Below, piece after piece: positions 37,540-48,946 of a stretch of 64,000 nucleotides of DNA; positions within the stretch are counted from its first letter, which is position 1; the number at the start of each line of letters is the position of its first letter. Where the stretch lies: positions 7,891,375-7,955,374 of the forward strand of contig NC_031768.1 of NCBI RefSeq assembly GCF_001522545.3, in the 5' to 3' direction. The position numbers and the translations under genes were made by a program. Source of the stretch: Parus major. Its lineage: Eukaryota; Chordata; Aves; Passeriformes; Paridae. Under the pieces are notes generated by a model. That model saw only the letters and a program-made list of their open reading frames with translations, did no database searches and was not told the origin of the DNA.

Positions 37540-38035
37540 CTCACATAAGCCTTTAAAAATCCTGCTGCTGCTATGCTTATTACCATGGATAGTCCCCTTA
37601 GCTGAAAAATGAGTCATAATTGTAGAAAACAGTGCAGAATTTGAACCTAAGCCATTAATGCTAATGTAATATATGGTGAGAAAATACTATTAACATTTGG
37701 ATGGATGAGTTACAATACTCTGATTACCACACATTTGCATTCCTTAGCTTCTGTGTGATTACAACCTCAGCTTTGAAGCTGTGCTACCACAAAGACCTCT
37801 TTTGCTGTTTCGATTTGTTTGCTTGGTGTGTGCATATTTAGAGCCAGTGCTGGTTTGCTGTATTAATAATATTGATTGCACAGTGATTCCTGCCGTGCCC
37901 AGCCGAGGCGACGGAGAGGGAGGACGGATGATCCTAAAGGGGTGAATTCCCTCTTAGGAAGCGGAGTTCTGGGGATTTATGGAGCAGTCACCTCTCTGAA
38001 CTGTGGCTTTTTAATGTCTCTTTAAAGGCTCAAGT
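37540..38035. promoter_or_regulatory. Candidate enhancer-like block with octamer sites
   Basis: A stop-rich AT block with ATGCTAAT at 37658-37665 and a canonical octamer ATTTGCAT at 37733-37740, both POU-factor type. It also has TAATAATATTGATT (near 37864) and ends in a small CpG cluster (37893-37935). Motif density makes it a plausible developmental enhancer, but conservation was not tested. Confidence 0.3.
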
Positions 38036-40885
38036 CCAAGGAAGTGTCCTGATTTCCAGGAAGTTCAGTGGAGAGAGAGCGAGGCACCTCTAGAGGGCAA
38101 TTCATTCCATGGTTTGCAGCTGCCTGTGGAGCAGGAGCTGGCTGGAGCCAAAGAGCCAAACCACCCCAAGGTGGCTGGCCTGGCTGAGGGTGCTCAGACT
38201 GCACAGGGGATGCTGCATTTCTCTCCAGTCAGTCAGCAAAAATGTTTCTGCCCACTCACCAGTGTTTTCCTCCAGGTTTTTTGCCTACGAAGAATTTTCT
38301 TGTGCCTTCTCTGTCCATGTGAGGAGCAGCAGGATTCCCTTGGTGCTTTTGTTCCCAGGCTCTCTAAGCATGAGCAGCAGCAGTGTCAAAAGGCAGCAAG
38401 ATAGATCTACCTACCAAAATGGTTGAGGTCTTTCTGGTGCTCTTTGTGTGACAAAAATGTAAGATCAGATGGGCAAAGGGTGAGGCCAGAGATTTTGCCC
38501 GAATGTGAAAGATCTGGCAGCCTCTGCACTATAGGAAACACATACTGTATTCTAGGACCTAGAAAACAGCAAGCCAACTTACAAACCCTCTGAACATCTT
38601 GAGGACTCCCTACTGCACAACTTTGATGGAAAGTACCATTTCCTACATTCTGCATGTGATTTACAGGTTTTCCCTATTTTTTTGCAACTACAGCCAGCCT
38701 GGAGGGCCAAGTTCTGCTCTCAAATTGGGAACAACTTCTCTGAGAAGCAGAGAAGGTGCAAGTGGAAAAGAGAGGCTGACTAAGAACCCCTCGGGCTGTA
38801 CCTTGGAGGACACAGGCAGGGTTAACTCTAATTGCCACAGTGGGGCTGCAAGGTGGGGCCCTGCTCACCTTTAGTTTTGGAAAGCAAAATAAACTGTGCT
38901 GACAGACTGAGAACAAAGTCAGAGTACACTGTGGCTTTGCAGAGAAGGGAGCTTTCTACCCATGCAGAGCACAGAACAGGCAGGGAAAGCTGAAGGCAAT
39001 ATCATGATGCTGGTCTGCCCCAGCCTTGGACCTTTGGACCTGAAAATGCTTACTTTTGGTTAGTGTATGGAAATGTGTGTGTGAGGACAGGAGGGAGGAG
39101 ACAGTTCTGTAACCAGTATCTATATTGCAAATTTAAATTAATGGCAAGTTGTCTTAATCGTGGGACAGGTGTTCCTTTTATTCTCATCCCTGTAGCAGAA
39201 TAAATGAATGAAATAAAAAATGAGTAAGAACTTGAGCCTTCACATAATGAATGTCGTGGATACAGCCTCCTGTAAATTACATTCTGGACACCCAACAGGT
39301 AAAGTCTCATCTATTACTGGGATACTCACGTGTCTTTTCAAGGCTCTTCAACAGCAAAACCCTGAAAAGTCAGCACACCTTCTGCAGGTTGGAGAGAGTC
39401 TGATGGAGGAGGAAGAGCAGAGGAGTCATTAGGGAACATCATTAGAGGCTTAAGAGCTAATGATCCAAAGCACATTGACATTAATGTGACTCTTTTTTTT
39501 GGACTTGAGGCACCAGGGCCTGTGAATTCTTGTTTGTGATATTTAACATGTCTGGTTTTCATGCACAATTATCTATTTTGGAACAGGAGAGGGGTTTTTC
39601 TCCTCTGTAGAATAAAAAGCAAACAAATAATCCCCTTGTGCTGAGCAAATCAAGTCCTAGCACTGGAGACAAGATTTCTTAGAATTGCTCCCATCATAAA
39701 ATCTGCTGCTTCATTTTTCCCCCTGTGTTTATGAAGGCAGTAAGCAGTTCTATTAAAATTAATAGAAATACTCACAGACATGTAATTAAACCTTGACTGC
39801 CTGACCAGTGGAAGGAAAAGTCAAGACCAAGGGCACTTTAACTTTTTTATTATGCTTTTCCTTGTGTCACAATAAAGCCACAAAATGCTATTGTTGGGGC
39901 CTAGCTTGAAAATCAAAATATTCTCCTTGGGGGACACACTGTTTCAGCCCTCAGAGGGGAGAAGGTTGAGGAAACAGCTGGGATCTCACTGAACAGAGCC
40001 ATGCAGGGATTCCTGTGAGGGACTCAGTGCCTTGTAACTCCATGTTAAGATTTACTCTTTGCTTGAAGGAACAGTCCCTGTGCATTCATTTTGACCTGAT
40101 AATGGCTGTGTAACAATCCAGGATACTACTTATTTACGTTGCTCCCTGACAGCTTAAAAATTCATTAATGTCTCAGCAATAAATTCTGAGCAGATTCCCT
40201 GAGGAGATGAAAAAAGGGGGACACCAGCTAATGAATTATCAGACAAATACTCTGGAAGGAGAGCCTGTGCTCCTCTTCCACACCGTTCCTGTGGCTGAAT
40301 GGAAAGAGGCTCGCGTTTGAAGTTTCGTTTTTTATTTCTGCTTTTCTGCAGAATGTGGGAGTAACGGAGGCACCCTCCCCATCTGGCACACACAGCCCAT
40401 ATGGCAGCCATACGATCTCCTCCCCTGCATTTCAGAGACTTCTGAACTGGAAGGGCAGCCCTGAAACCCAGCATGGGCTACAGGAGTAACTTCAATCCCC
40501 ATCCTGCTCTCCCTCCCTCCTGAGTAACTTATTTAGCGCTGACAATTTACATACGGTGGTTTTACAGTGCGGACGAGGATGCCCCAGGGACTGATTTAAG
40601 ACTCACAAATCCATTTCAGAGCCTTTGTGCTGAGAAGACGGTGTGGCAGATTCAATATTCAGCTGTGCTCATCTAAATCCACAGGTGATTTGGGGGAAGG
40701 AAACCCTCCAGATTTACCTTGGTGCAAGACAGAAAAATAAAGGCACCTGCCTGGACTCATAGCCACTGTACATCAGTGAAAAATACCTTGCACACAAAAT
40801 TCACAGTACTCTTTTAGCTAAAGACAGATGACGAGCCTGCCACTATACATGCAAATATTGCAGAATGCAGGAGATCAAACAACAA
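38036..40885. other. Unique non-coding stretch
   Basis: No gene was recognised. The segment 40490-40690, with a few CpGs and TTTAGCGCTGACAATTT-type words, may be a conserved element. The remainder is featureless with frames no longer than about 106 codons. Confidence 0.45.
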
Positions 40886-40910
40886 ATATATATATATATA
40901 TTTTTTTTTT
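40886..40910 (+). repeat. (AT)8 followed by T-run
   Basis: Eight AT units at 40886-40901, then a T run to 40910. A simple repeat. Confidence 0.9.
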
Positions 40911-43116
40911 ACTGCTAAGTTAACTTTCCCTTCTCAAAAAGTGGCAAATTTAGGAAAAAATGAAAGCTGGACCAAATTTTGTCCTTGTAATTTTTCTGAT
41001 GAAGTTATGACAGATATTTTCCCAGTTATTTGCTGTGAATTGCATGATGAATGATCCCCACATAAGCCCTATTTATTTTTAAATATACTGAGAGTAAAAG
41101 GAAACCCAGGTCAGAAAACACTGACAACACAAAACTAAGGATCCGACGGAAGGAAAATAGTTTAATTAAAGCTATGGAACACTTTTTAATCTTAGTTATA
41201 TGGAAATAGTGAGAATGTGTACTGGGAAAGACTTTTCTCAGTACACCCTGCCCAGAATTACTTTGCCATTGAGGATCTAAAGCATCATCCTGTTTGAGGC
41301 TGAGACAGCTGAGAGAGGGGAACAGAATTGCTTGCCTCTATCACTTTCTAACAGGCAATTAAATTTATTTAAACCTTGACAATTAATTTTATTTAAACTC
41401 TGATTTCTTTTTGCTATATAGGAATATGAAACTGTGCCCCGATGTTAATAATAAATGAGGGAAAAAAAAAGTTTAAATAATCATGATGAGCACATTCGTT
41501 TTCACGAATACAATTGTTTCAGTTTCAGTCTCAAAATGAAAATGAAAATGAGAGGAAATGCAGATTTCCTCCAGCCATTTATTCCTATATACCCCAGTGC
41601 TGCTGGGGATGCTGTGGATCTTTCATGAGCCATGCATGCAAGGAAAGGTGCCCCTCTTTTCGTGGGGAAGCAGTCTGAGAAATTTTCTAAGGTACTAATC
41701 ATGGGGAAAAATAATGAACATTGAAGCTGTGAGGCTTCTGACTTCCACTGTGCAGAACAGAACCTCTTCAAAGTGCTAAATGACCCAATAAGTATTTATT
41801 AATAATATTTATATTATTAATAATATTAATAATTAATTTTCTGCCACTGCTGTTGGTGGCAGCTACAACACCTCCCCTGCTGCTGGCAGTACTGGGGGCA
41901 GAAAATGCCGCTGAAATTCTCCAGCCTGAGTTCCATGGTTTTGCCAGGAATTCTACATGCTGGTGAACAAACCTTGTGCTTCTGACACCTCTCCCTCTCT
42001 CATTTGAGTTCTGGTCTTTCCACACAGGGTTCAAGAAGTCAGTCTGGGCCAGCAGGAGACCCCAGCTCTGCTGGAGCAGGCAGTGGTTGGGCTGCAGGGA
42101 AAGGATGGTCCGCAGGTGAGGGATGAATGGATCACTTCCCTTGGCACCAAGCAGTTACTTGGAGCCAGATGGGGGACTGTGGGCTTTCCAGTGAGGCTAT
42201 TTAGTCTTTTATCACTTAATAAGGCATGAAGGGGTTTTTTTGGGTGTATGGCAAGAATATTTTATTTATACATATGTTTTTGTGTGCGTGTCTCTGTGTC
42301 TGCCTTATTGTTTTAAAGACAATACTCAGAAGATCACAATGCAAAGGTGAATGTGCATCTCTACCCTTGAGACTCTCCTCTGGAGCAGGAAGGCCTGAGG
42401 CAGTTTCACATGCAGAAGATCACATCAGTTTTTCTCCAGCATCCCTTGAACTCAGACAGACAAAATTCTGACAATGGACTTCCGGATTCAAAGCTGCTCT
42501 GCACTCAATTTTGGTCCTTTCTGAAGAATTGCAACCTGGAATAATCCTGAAATAGCAAACCTTCCAACCAACCCTTCTACAGTCCTAAGCCAAATACCCA
42601 AACTTCAATTGAATTCTCTGAGCTCTCTGGGCTTTGTGGAAAAGTTTTTCTCAGTTCATGTGACTCACTCTTCCTCCTGTTAGGATAATGGAAAAGATAA
42701 ACCTACACTTGGATGTCAAGAAACCACAATCACCAAACACACAAAGAATAGAAATTATTAAATAGGGGAATATTTTGAATTTTTTCTTGTTCAGATTAAA
42801 GAAAAACACCCAACAAATGCTTTCAGCAGATGTTTTCTAACAAAATTGCATCTGGAGAATTCTGCCCTTTTCATTTTGCAGACTGATCAGATTCTGTACA
42901 CATGTTGGACTCTTCACAGGGATTCAAACCTCCATCTGAGATGAGCATAGCACTCATGAAAACACAATCCTACTCCCCCTAGAACGGAGCAGCACAGAGC
43001 TTGGTGTGACCAGTCTGCAGCAGGAAAACAGGAAGACCAGCTGCTCCAGCAGTTCAAAATTAGTTTACATTAGTTCTTCCATTGCTGCCATGGAATAGCC
43101 TGATTTGACAAACACA
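40911..43116. other. AT-moderate unique non-coding stretch
   Basis: No gene or transposon was recognised. A low-complexity tract of TAATAT and ATTAAT words spans 41790-41840 and includes a 10-bp inverted repeat (41799-41808 with 41811-41820, 2-base loop). An AAAATG triple lies near 41540. Confidence 0.45.
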
Positions 43117-43152
43117 AAATCTCTGAGTCAGTAGAAATCTCTGAGTCAGTGG
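43117..43152 (+). repeat. 18-bp tandem duplication
   Basis: AAATCTCTGAGTCAGTAG (43117-43134) is followed directly by the same 18 bases with one change (43135-43152). Each copy contains a TGAGTCA AP-1-type site, so the duplication doubled that site. Confidence 0.9.
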
Positions 43153-46100
43153 AAAGCCAAAATGAAAAGCCATTTTCCATAGCTCTGCTATGTACTTAAC
43201 AAGGTTATATAACCAGTCATTACTTAGCTTTTAAACTATCCATTAAGGGTTTTTTGCCTAAAAAGGGGTAAAGAGGTGTGATGAGTCATCCAGTCTTCCT
43301 CCAAATCTTTGTGACAGTTAAAATTACATAGAAGCCAAGCTGACATCAGAAAACTGTTTTTACTGATGATTGGCCACAGCCAGTTGTGATTTCCCCTCTC
43401 TCCTGCAGAAGTTTTTGAATTACTCAGTTCAGTGGTGCTCCTGGTGAGGAGTATGGCTTTGGAAACAAAACTTTTTCCCCTCTGCTTTTGCTCTGCCTCC
43501 TGTGAGGGGAGACACATTACCTCTTACTCTTCAAAAGCCTCAGAATACACTCAAAACCCCTCAAAATAATAAAAAAGGAACACCCCAACCTCACATGAAC
43601 CTCATTTATCTCATGAGCTTTTCAGGGCAACTCTTTAGGGTCCTTGTACTGTGCCCAGCAGAACTGTGCCTGACTTCTTTCAACTCCTGAGAAATAAATG
43701 TGTTTAGTAACAGTTTCACTGAAGCCATCCAAGCAACTCTACTTTATCCATGAATAAAGCAGCAGAACAGGATCCAGGAGGCTTTCTCTCTCTCCCACTC
43801 TGCTGGAAGGAGCACACAATCCTGCTGTACAGCAGTAATGTGTCCCTCAGGCGTTCCTCACTGAAGTTCCTGCTGCAATCCAAGGCCTTCTCCTCCCTTA
43901 CCCATCTTCAAGTGGTCATCTGAGAGAGGCAGGAACCGAAAAACGCTGAATGCTGTCCATCACCTTGGTACAGTAAATTATTGCTGCCCAGTTTACCCAG
44001 CTGGAGGCTTCTCCTTCTGCAGAGTCCAGCATGAATGATTTACAGCTACCAGGAAGCTCAGATCTCTGTGAGAATCTTGGGGCTGACTTACACTCTGCTC
44101 TTGGGCAGGTTTTCCTCAATGTCTTGAATTCAAGACAGTCCACACAGGAAATTTGTTTCACTGTGAATCATGAGTTTTCTGACCTATTTGCCACTGTGTT
44201 CCCAGGGAATGGGACAGTCCTGTGCAATTCTCTGGGATTTGACAGAGCTCTCCACCTACACTGCAGTGTTGAGGACAAAGAGGTTGAGAGCTGAGGTCTC
44301 TTAAGCCCCATTCCCTTTCCTCAAAAAGATTTCAAACTACCTTTGGAGGCTTTCAGCTAGCTACATCCCTTCTGTGGCAAAACTGGGAGGGGATGATCTG
44401 GCTTCGTGCACTTTTTAAAAAGCTTGAGAAGTAAGAGCATTAGCTTCTCCACGCTGGCTAAAAAAAGGCTTGCTAAACCCGTTGAAACCAATTGAGGAGC
44501 AGAGCAGAGTTAATCCTGGAAAATGCTCACGGTAGCTCAGTGACGCAAAGGCAGAACAGGGCTGCAAGTGATCTGTTCAAAGAGGACTAGAAGAAGCTGC
44601 AGTTGGATTTTGGGGTGGGGATCAGCCCTCAGAGTTCCCTGAGTGGAAGTGGAGGCTCCTGCTATGAAAGTTCTCCCACTGCCTCTTTAACATTTTGCTC
44701 TTTTTCATGTAAGATTTTCTTCTGTGGAGAACTTCTGACATTTTTCCATCTGCCTTCTGAGTTCAGGCTGATGGAGAATAGGCATGAAGTACAAGCCATA
44801 AAAGCTTTCTCCTTTGAAAGGACTGTGTGTTCCAGTCTCTACTTGGAAAAACATTTCAGAATGCATTATCACCATTCACATTGTACAAACAGCAGCCGTG
44901 TACTTGAAGCAGGACCAAGGTCCCCCTGTCCCAGACACTGCATTTCCAAGCAATGAGAGGTAATCTCCATTTTCAGTGTTACAGTTTAAGCATCAGAAAA
45001 TGTATTTAAACTTGCAGTGGCATTCTGTTGGATTAAACATATTTGGGTGAAGCCATCAGCTCGTTTATTAAATTAGCTTGCTGAAGCTATAGCACCCTCC
45101 ATCCAAAACATGGGCTCACACCAAAGCCCAAATGAAAATGTTTGGAGCTTTTAAGGAACCTCAGTTACACGTAAGGATGGAGTGTGTTTGGTGTAGTTTT
45201 AAGAGAGGGTTCTGTGGCTGTATGTACACAAATGCATGAGAGAAAGGAAAAGGTACAAATACAGAGAGGAAAAAAGAAAGAAACAGAAAGAAAACCTCAG
45301 AGATGGACACAGAACAGCTGATGCTCGGACCCTGGGAAGTATCTGAGAGGACTGATGCTTAGAGTCTGAAAAGGGCTTGGAAGTTTGGCAAAGAACAGGC
45401 TGTTGTGTGACTCCCTTGGGAACATGGTGCTTGTGTGGTCCCTCTAAAGGAACTGCATCCAGGGAAAAACTGTCTTTAATGCTTTTAACTCAATCACCCC
45501 AAAGCTTGCTACTAGCTTGAGTTAAAAAGAAATTAGAGATCTTTGAATAGAAATCTACTGTTTTTTCTCATTTTTAGCATACTTCTCTTCCAACAACAAT
45601 TTCTCATCAGGCAAACTAAAGTGTCTGCAATGGAAATTATCTTCTAAAAATGTACTGTTCCAATAACAGAAATCCTCCATGTGACATGAAAGCCTATCAA
45701 AACTGTGCCATATAACTCGAATTTCAAATTTCAAGTAACTTATCGCACCTCTATTTGGTTTTGGTTTCTTTCAATTAGTTTCTGTTGCTTTTCTGCAGAA
45801 AGATGACAGACAGTTAAAGCCCACAAGAATCAAGCAAACATTATCCTCCTTATACAAACATCACTGAAATCCTCTGATGCTGTTTGTTCGTTGACATGGC
45901 TTCCATAGGGGCCACTCCCTCAAGTCCTTGTTTAATTTTCAAATTTGCCCTGGAACCAAATTTTTCAATTATGCTCTGGCCACATGAGATTTTGCCAAGG
46001 CAGCTCAAAGGCAGAATTTCCAGACTCCAAAGTGGTAAGACACGAGGTGTCCTCTTTAGGGCATCAGATCCCATCCCAGCTCTCCACAGGTAATTGGGAG

Positions 46101-48896
46101 GATGATGACTCCCCAGTTCAGCCAACAGAGCTCTTAAGGATCTCAGTTATCTTACTGACAAACTCAGAGGTGTCCAGCCCTGCTTCATATGTCACTTTGC
46201 CATAAATACAATACCTTAAGTAATCACAAGCTGGCATTAACTCTCTACCAGCTGACAGCTAAAAAAATCTGGAGCTGTGGTGAGAGTTTTGGAAGAGACC
46301 TCCTCCCTTTTGCTGCTGTTTTCCCTTCGTAGTTTGGACACAAGGGCTGGGAAGGCAGGATAGGCTTAATCCTCTCTACCTGCAGCATCACAAATAGCAC
46401 AGACCCTGTAATGTGTGTCCAGGGAAAGTCACTTGGGTGTGCATGACACTGTGTTTTCAGCTGGTCAGGAGGTTTCTTTTGGCTGATTTCCAGGCAGAGA
46501 AATGCAAAATGCAGGAAAAGGCAAAATCTAGCAATAAAATGGATATCTGATCAATAGTTGTATTTGCTAGTCAGATGAGTTTTAAACACAATGGCTTCCA
46601 CTCTTCTCCTCCTTCCTCTGCTGTAAATCCAAACAAACTTCCCTGCAACCATGGAGTGTTTGCTGTAAAAACCCAAAAAACCAACATTCTATCAGAGTGG
46701 GAAATCACATCTATTTTTTCCCCAGATTAATGGCCATGTGTGTCCCTTCCCCCTCTGTGACAATGAGTTGATTTGATAGACATCTTCTAGCCTGTGTCAC
46801 TCTCCTGTCGTGTTCTTCATAGAGTGAGATTTCTTCTACTTCTTCTCCATGCTGTGCCACTCTCTAATATGATGACAAGGCAAAGTGTGGAACTGGGTGA
46901 GAAAAAATCCCGAGGCTGTATTCATTAACATGGAGAAAAGATTCAAAATAGCCTTGTTTCTTGGAAGGTTTGAGAGAGATAAAAAAAAATATAGCTGAGA
47001 AACATCAATAGCTACTTATTCTCTTATTTTAAATCAGATCTGATCCATCCATCAAGACCAGCTAAGCTGAGAACTTCAAGTGGTCACAGGACTACAGTTC
47101 ACAGACTCTTCTTGCTGCCATCCTTGTCCCTGAGTTAAAGGGCTCATTTTCCTCAGGGAGACAAAGTGGAAATTCCCCTAGGAGGCACAGAGGTTTTCCT
47201 CTACCTCCCAAAGGAAGAAATATTCATGAGCAGCGTTTGCAGGGCTGATAACTGTGAAACTGGTGCACAGCAGTGTTTTTCCCCCCACCTGTGTTGTGTG
47301 ATGCCACTGGAGACCTGAGAGCTCAGATACAGCCCTGCCCCTTCCCAAGGAGCTCCCCTGCTGTGGCTGGCTGTACTTTAAGGTGTAGGCAGGGCTGGAC
47401 TGTCCCCTCCTGCCCGGGAAGGCATCCCCCAGCCCCCAGCCCTTTGCTGAGCTCTTGGTCTCTCTGGTGAGTGACTTTTCATCAAGCACAAGAAGCTTGG
47501 AATGGCACAGATGCTGCTGGTGCAGGCAGTCAGAGGCTTTTGTTAATTACTCCTACATATTCCCCTGGAAAAGCTGCAGCATGCTGGCAAGGCACCTCTT
47601 GGATTCCCAGGCTAGCCAGAGGCTAGCCAGAACACACAAGCCCAGGAACATGACCAGCATGCCTAACATGAATGAATTCACTCCAGACTCTGCATACTAA
47701 TTAGAAGCTACTTGCTAGTAAAGTAATAACTTTATTAGAAATAGGGCTGGTAGCAGCCCTCTCGTTGGATCAATCAGCTGTCACCCAGGCACCAAAATAA
47801 GCAAGCAGATCTTCATAAGCACAATTTGTAAATTGGCAATGAGTTCTTTTGCAAATCATCTCAACAGGAGGAAACTCCTTTGGGGATTCTGGTTTTTCAA
47901 AGAAGACAATAATCAATGGTCACCACCAACTTGAACTGGCTTGAGTTCACTAAAAATTAAGATATATGCACACCTTATCTATTCAATGTCTATCTGCCTC
48001 TCCTTATCACTGTCATTTCACAAATAGCTCAGAATATGCACCAGGACAAGATCTTAATGCACTTGTTAGAACATAACACTTCATCATTGTCAGGCAGATA
48101 ACCAAAATCCCAATGCTAAGGATACAGTGCACTTTTAAAAGGGCATAAACAATTTAGCACAAATGAAAAATAAATTTGTCCTGTCTAATAAAGACCTCAT
48201 AAATACACTGATGTATTACAATAAGATGTATGGGGGTGGAGGGATGATGTCATGCTAACAGAGGCTTTTTCATCAGGTTTGTTTTCCCACTTCAAGAAAA
48301 TAAGGGGAGGGGAAATATGTCAGGTTACAAATGAGAATGAGAACCAAAGTTCTTAGCAGTAAATCCTCCCTTTCAAAATCAAGAAATCTCTTTAATATTA
48401 AAGATGTTGACAATCCTTGGAGATGTCCATAAAAACATATCAAGGGATAGAATCCACTCACAGTCCCTCCAAATCTGTGCATTTTAAAGACAGACATACA
48501 TCCTTGCACACACATTACCCTGTGTGTGCAGGTAACTCCTGAGGTCTGAGACTGCTTCTCACAGGGAAGAGCAGTGCAGTCTATCAACCTCTTCATAGTT
48601 TCTTGTCCCTATATGAGTTTTGCAAGGTGGGGAATCACTGTCCTCCACAAACACATTGCCAAGACAATGCTGGGCTCTTTTCTTTTCCCTTTTGTGCTGG
48701 AAGGACAGTGGGGAAAAGTGGAAGACTGTCCACTCTGGTAACAGGTGTCAACACCATCAAGCAACAGAATCACTGCAAGGGGCTGTAACTAGACTTTTTG
48801 GAAAGTTAAAATGGGTCTGTATGAAAGGAAGCAGGAGAAACTTGTCCTAGGGAATGTCAGCTCCATTTCTTGAGTGGTTCTCAGCCCACACTGAGA
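43153..48896. other. Long unique non-coding stretch
   Basis: No gene, RNA or transposon was recognised. A purine-rich tract lies at 45236-45294. An 11-bp tandem duplication (AGGCTAGCCAG twice) lies at 47609-47630. The stretch 47700-48600 is AT-rich and has an AATAAA on the minus strand near 47733, so a minus-strand 3' UTR cannot be excluded, but nothing else supports it. Confidence 0.4.
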
Positions 48897-48946
48897 TCTG
48901 CTTGGAGGTAAGGGATCACATCACTGATCCCTCACCTCCAAGCAGA
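48897..48946. repeat. Inverted repeat: 22-bp arms, 6-base loop
   Basis: The left arm (48897-48918, starting TCTGCTTGGAGG) and right arm (48925-48946, ending CCTCCAAGCAGA) match at 21 of 22 positions, separated by CATCAC. A minus-strand RNA would pair fully with one G-U wobble, while a plus-strand RNA would have one A-C mismatch. No pairing extends beyond the arms, so the total of about 50 nt is short for an animal microRNA precursor. It could be a product of replication template switching, a structured element in a transcript, or a protein-binding cruciform. Confidence 0.9.

Noticed and set aside
44529..44590. tRNA-like start (GGTAGCTCAGTGAC) followed by GTTCAAAG
   Set aside because: The A-box resemblance is fair but the B-box is imperfect, and I could not find a matching acceptor stem or anticodon arm.
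47720..48600. Minus-strand 3' UTR ending at an AATAAA near 47733
   Set aside because: A single hexamer in AT-rich DNA is expected by chance, and no coding exon lies upstream on that strand.
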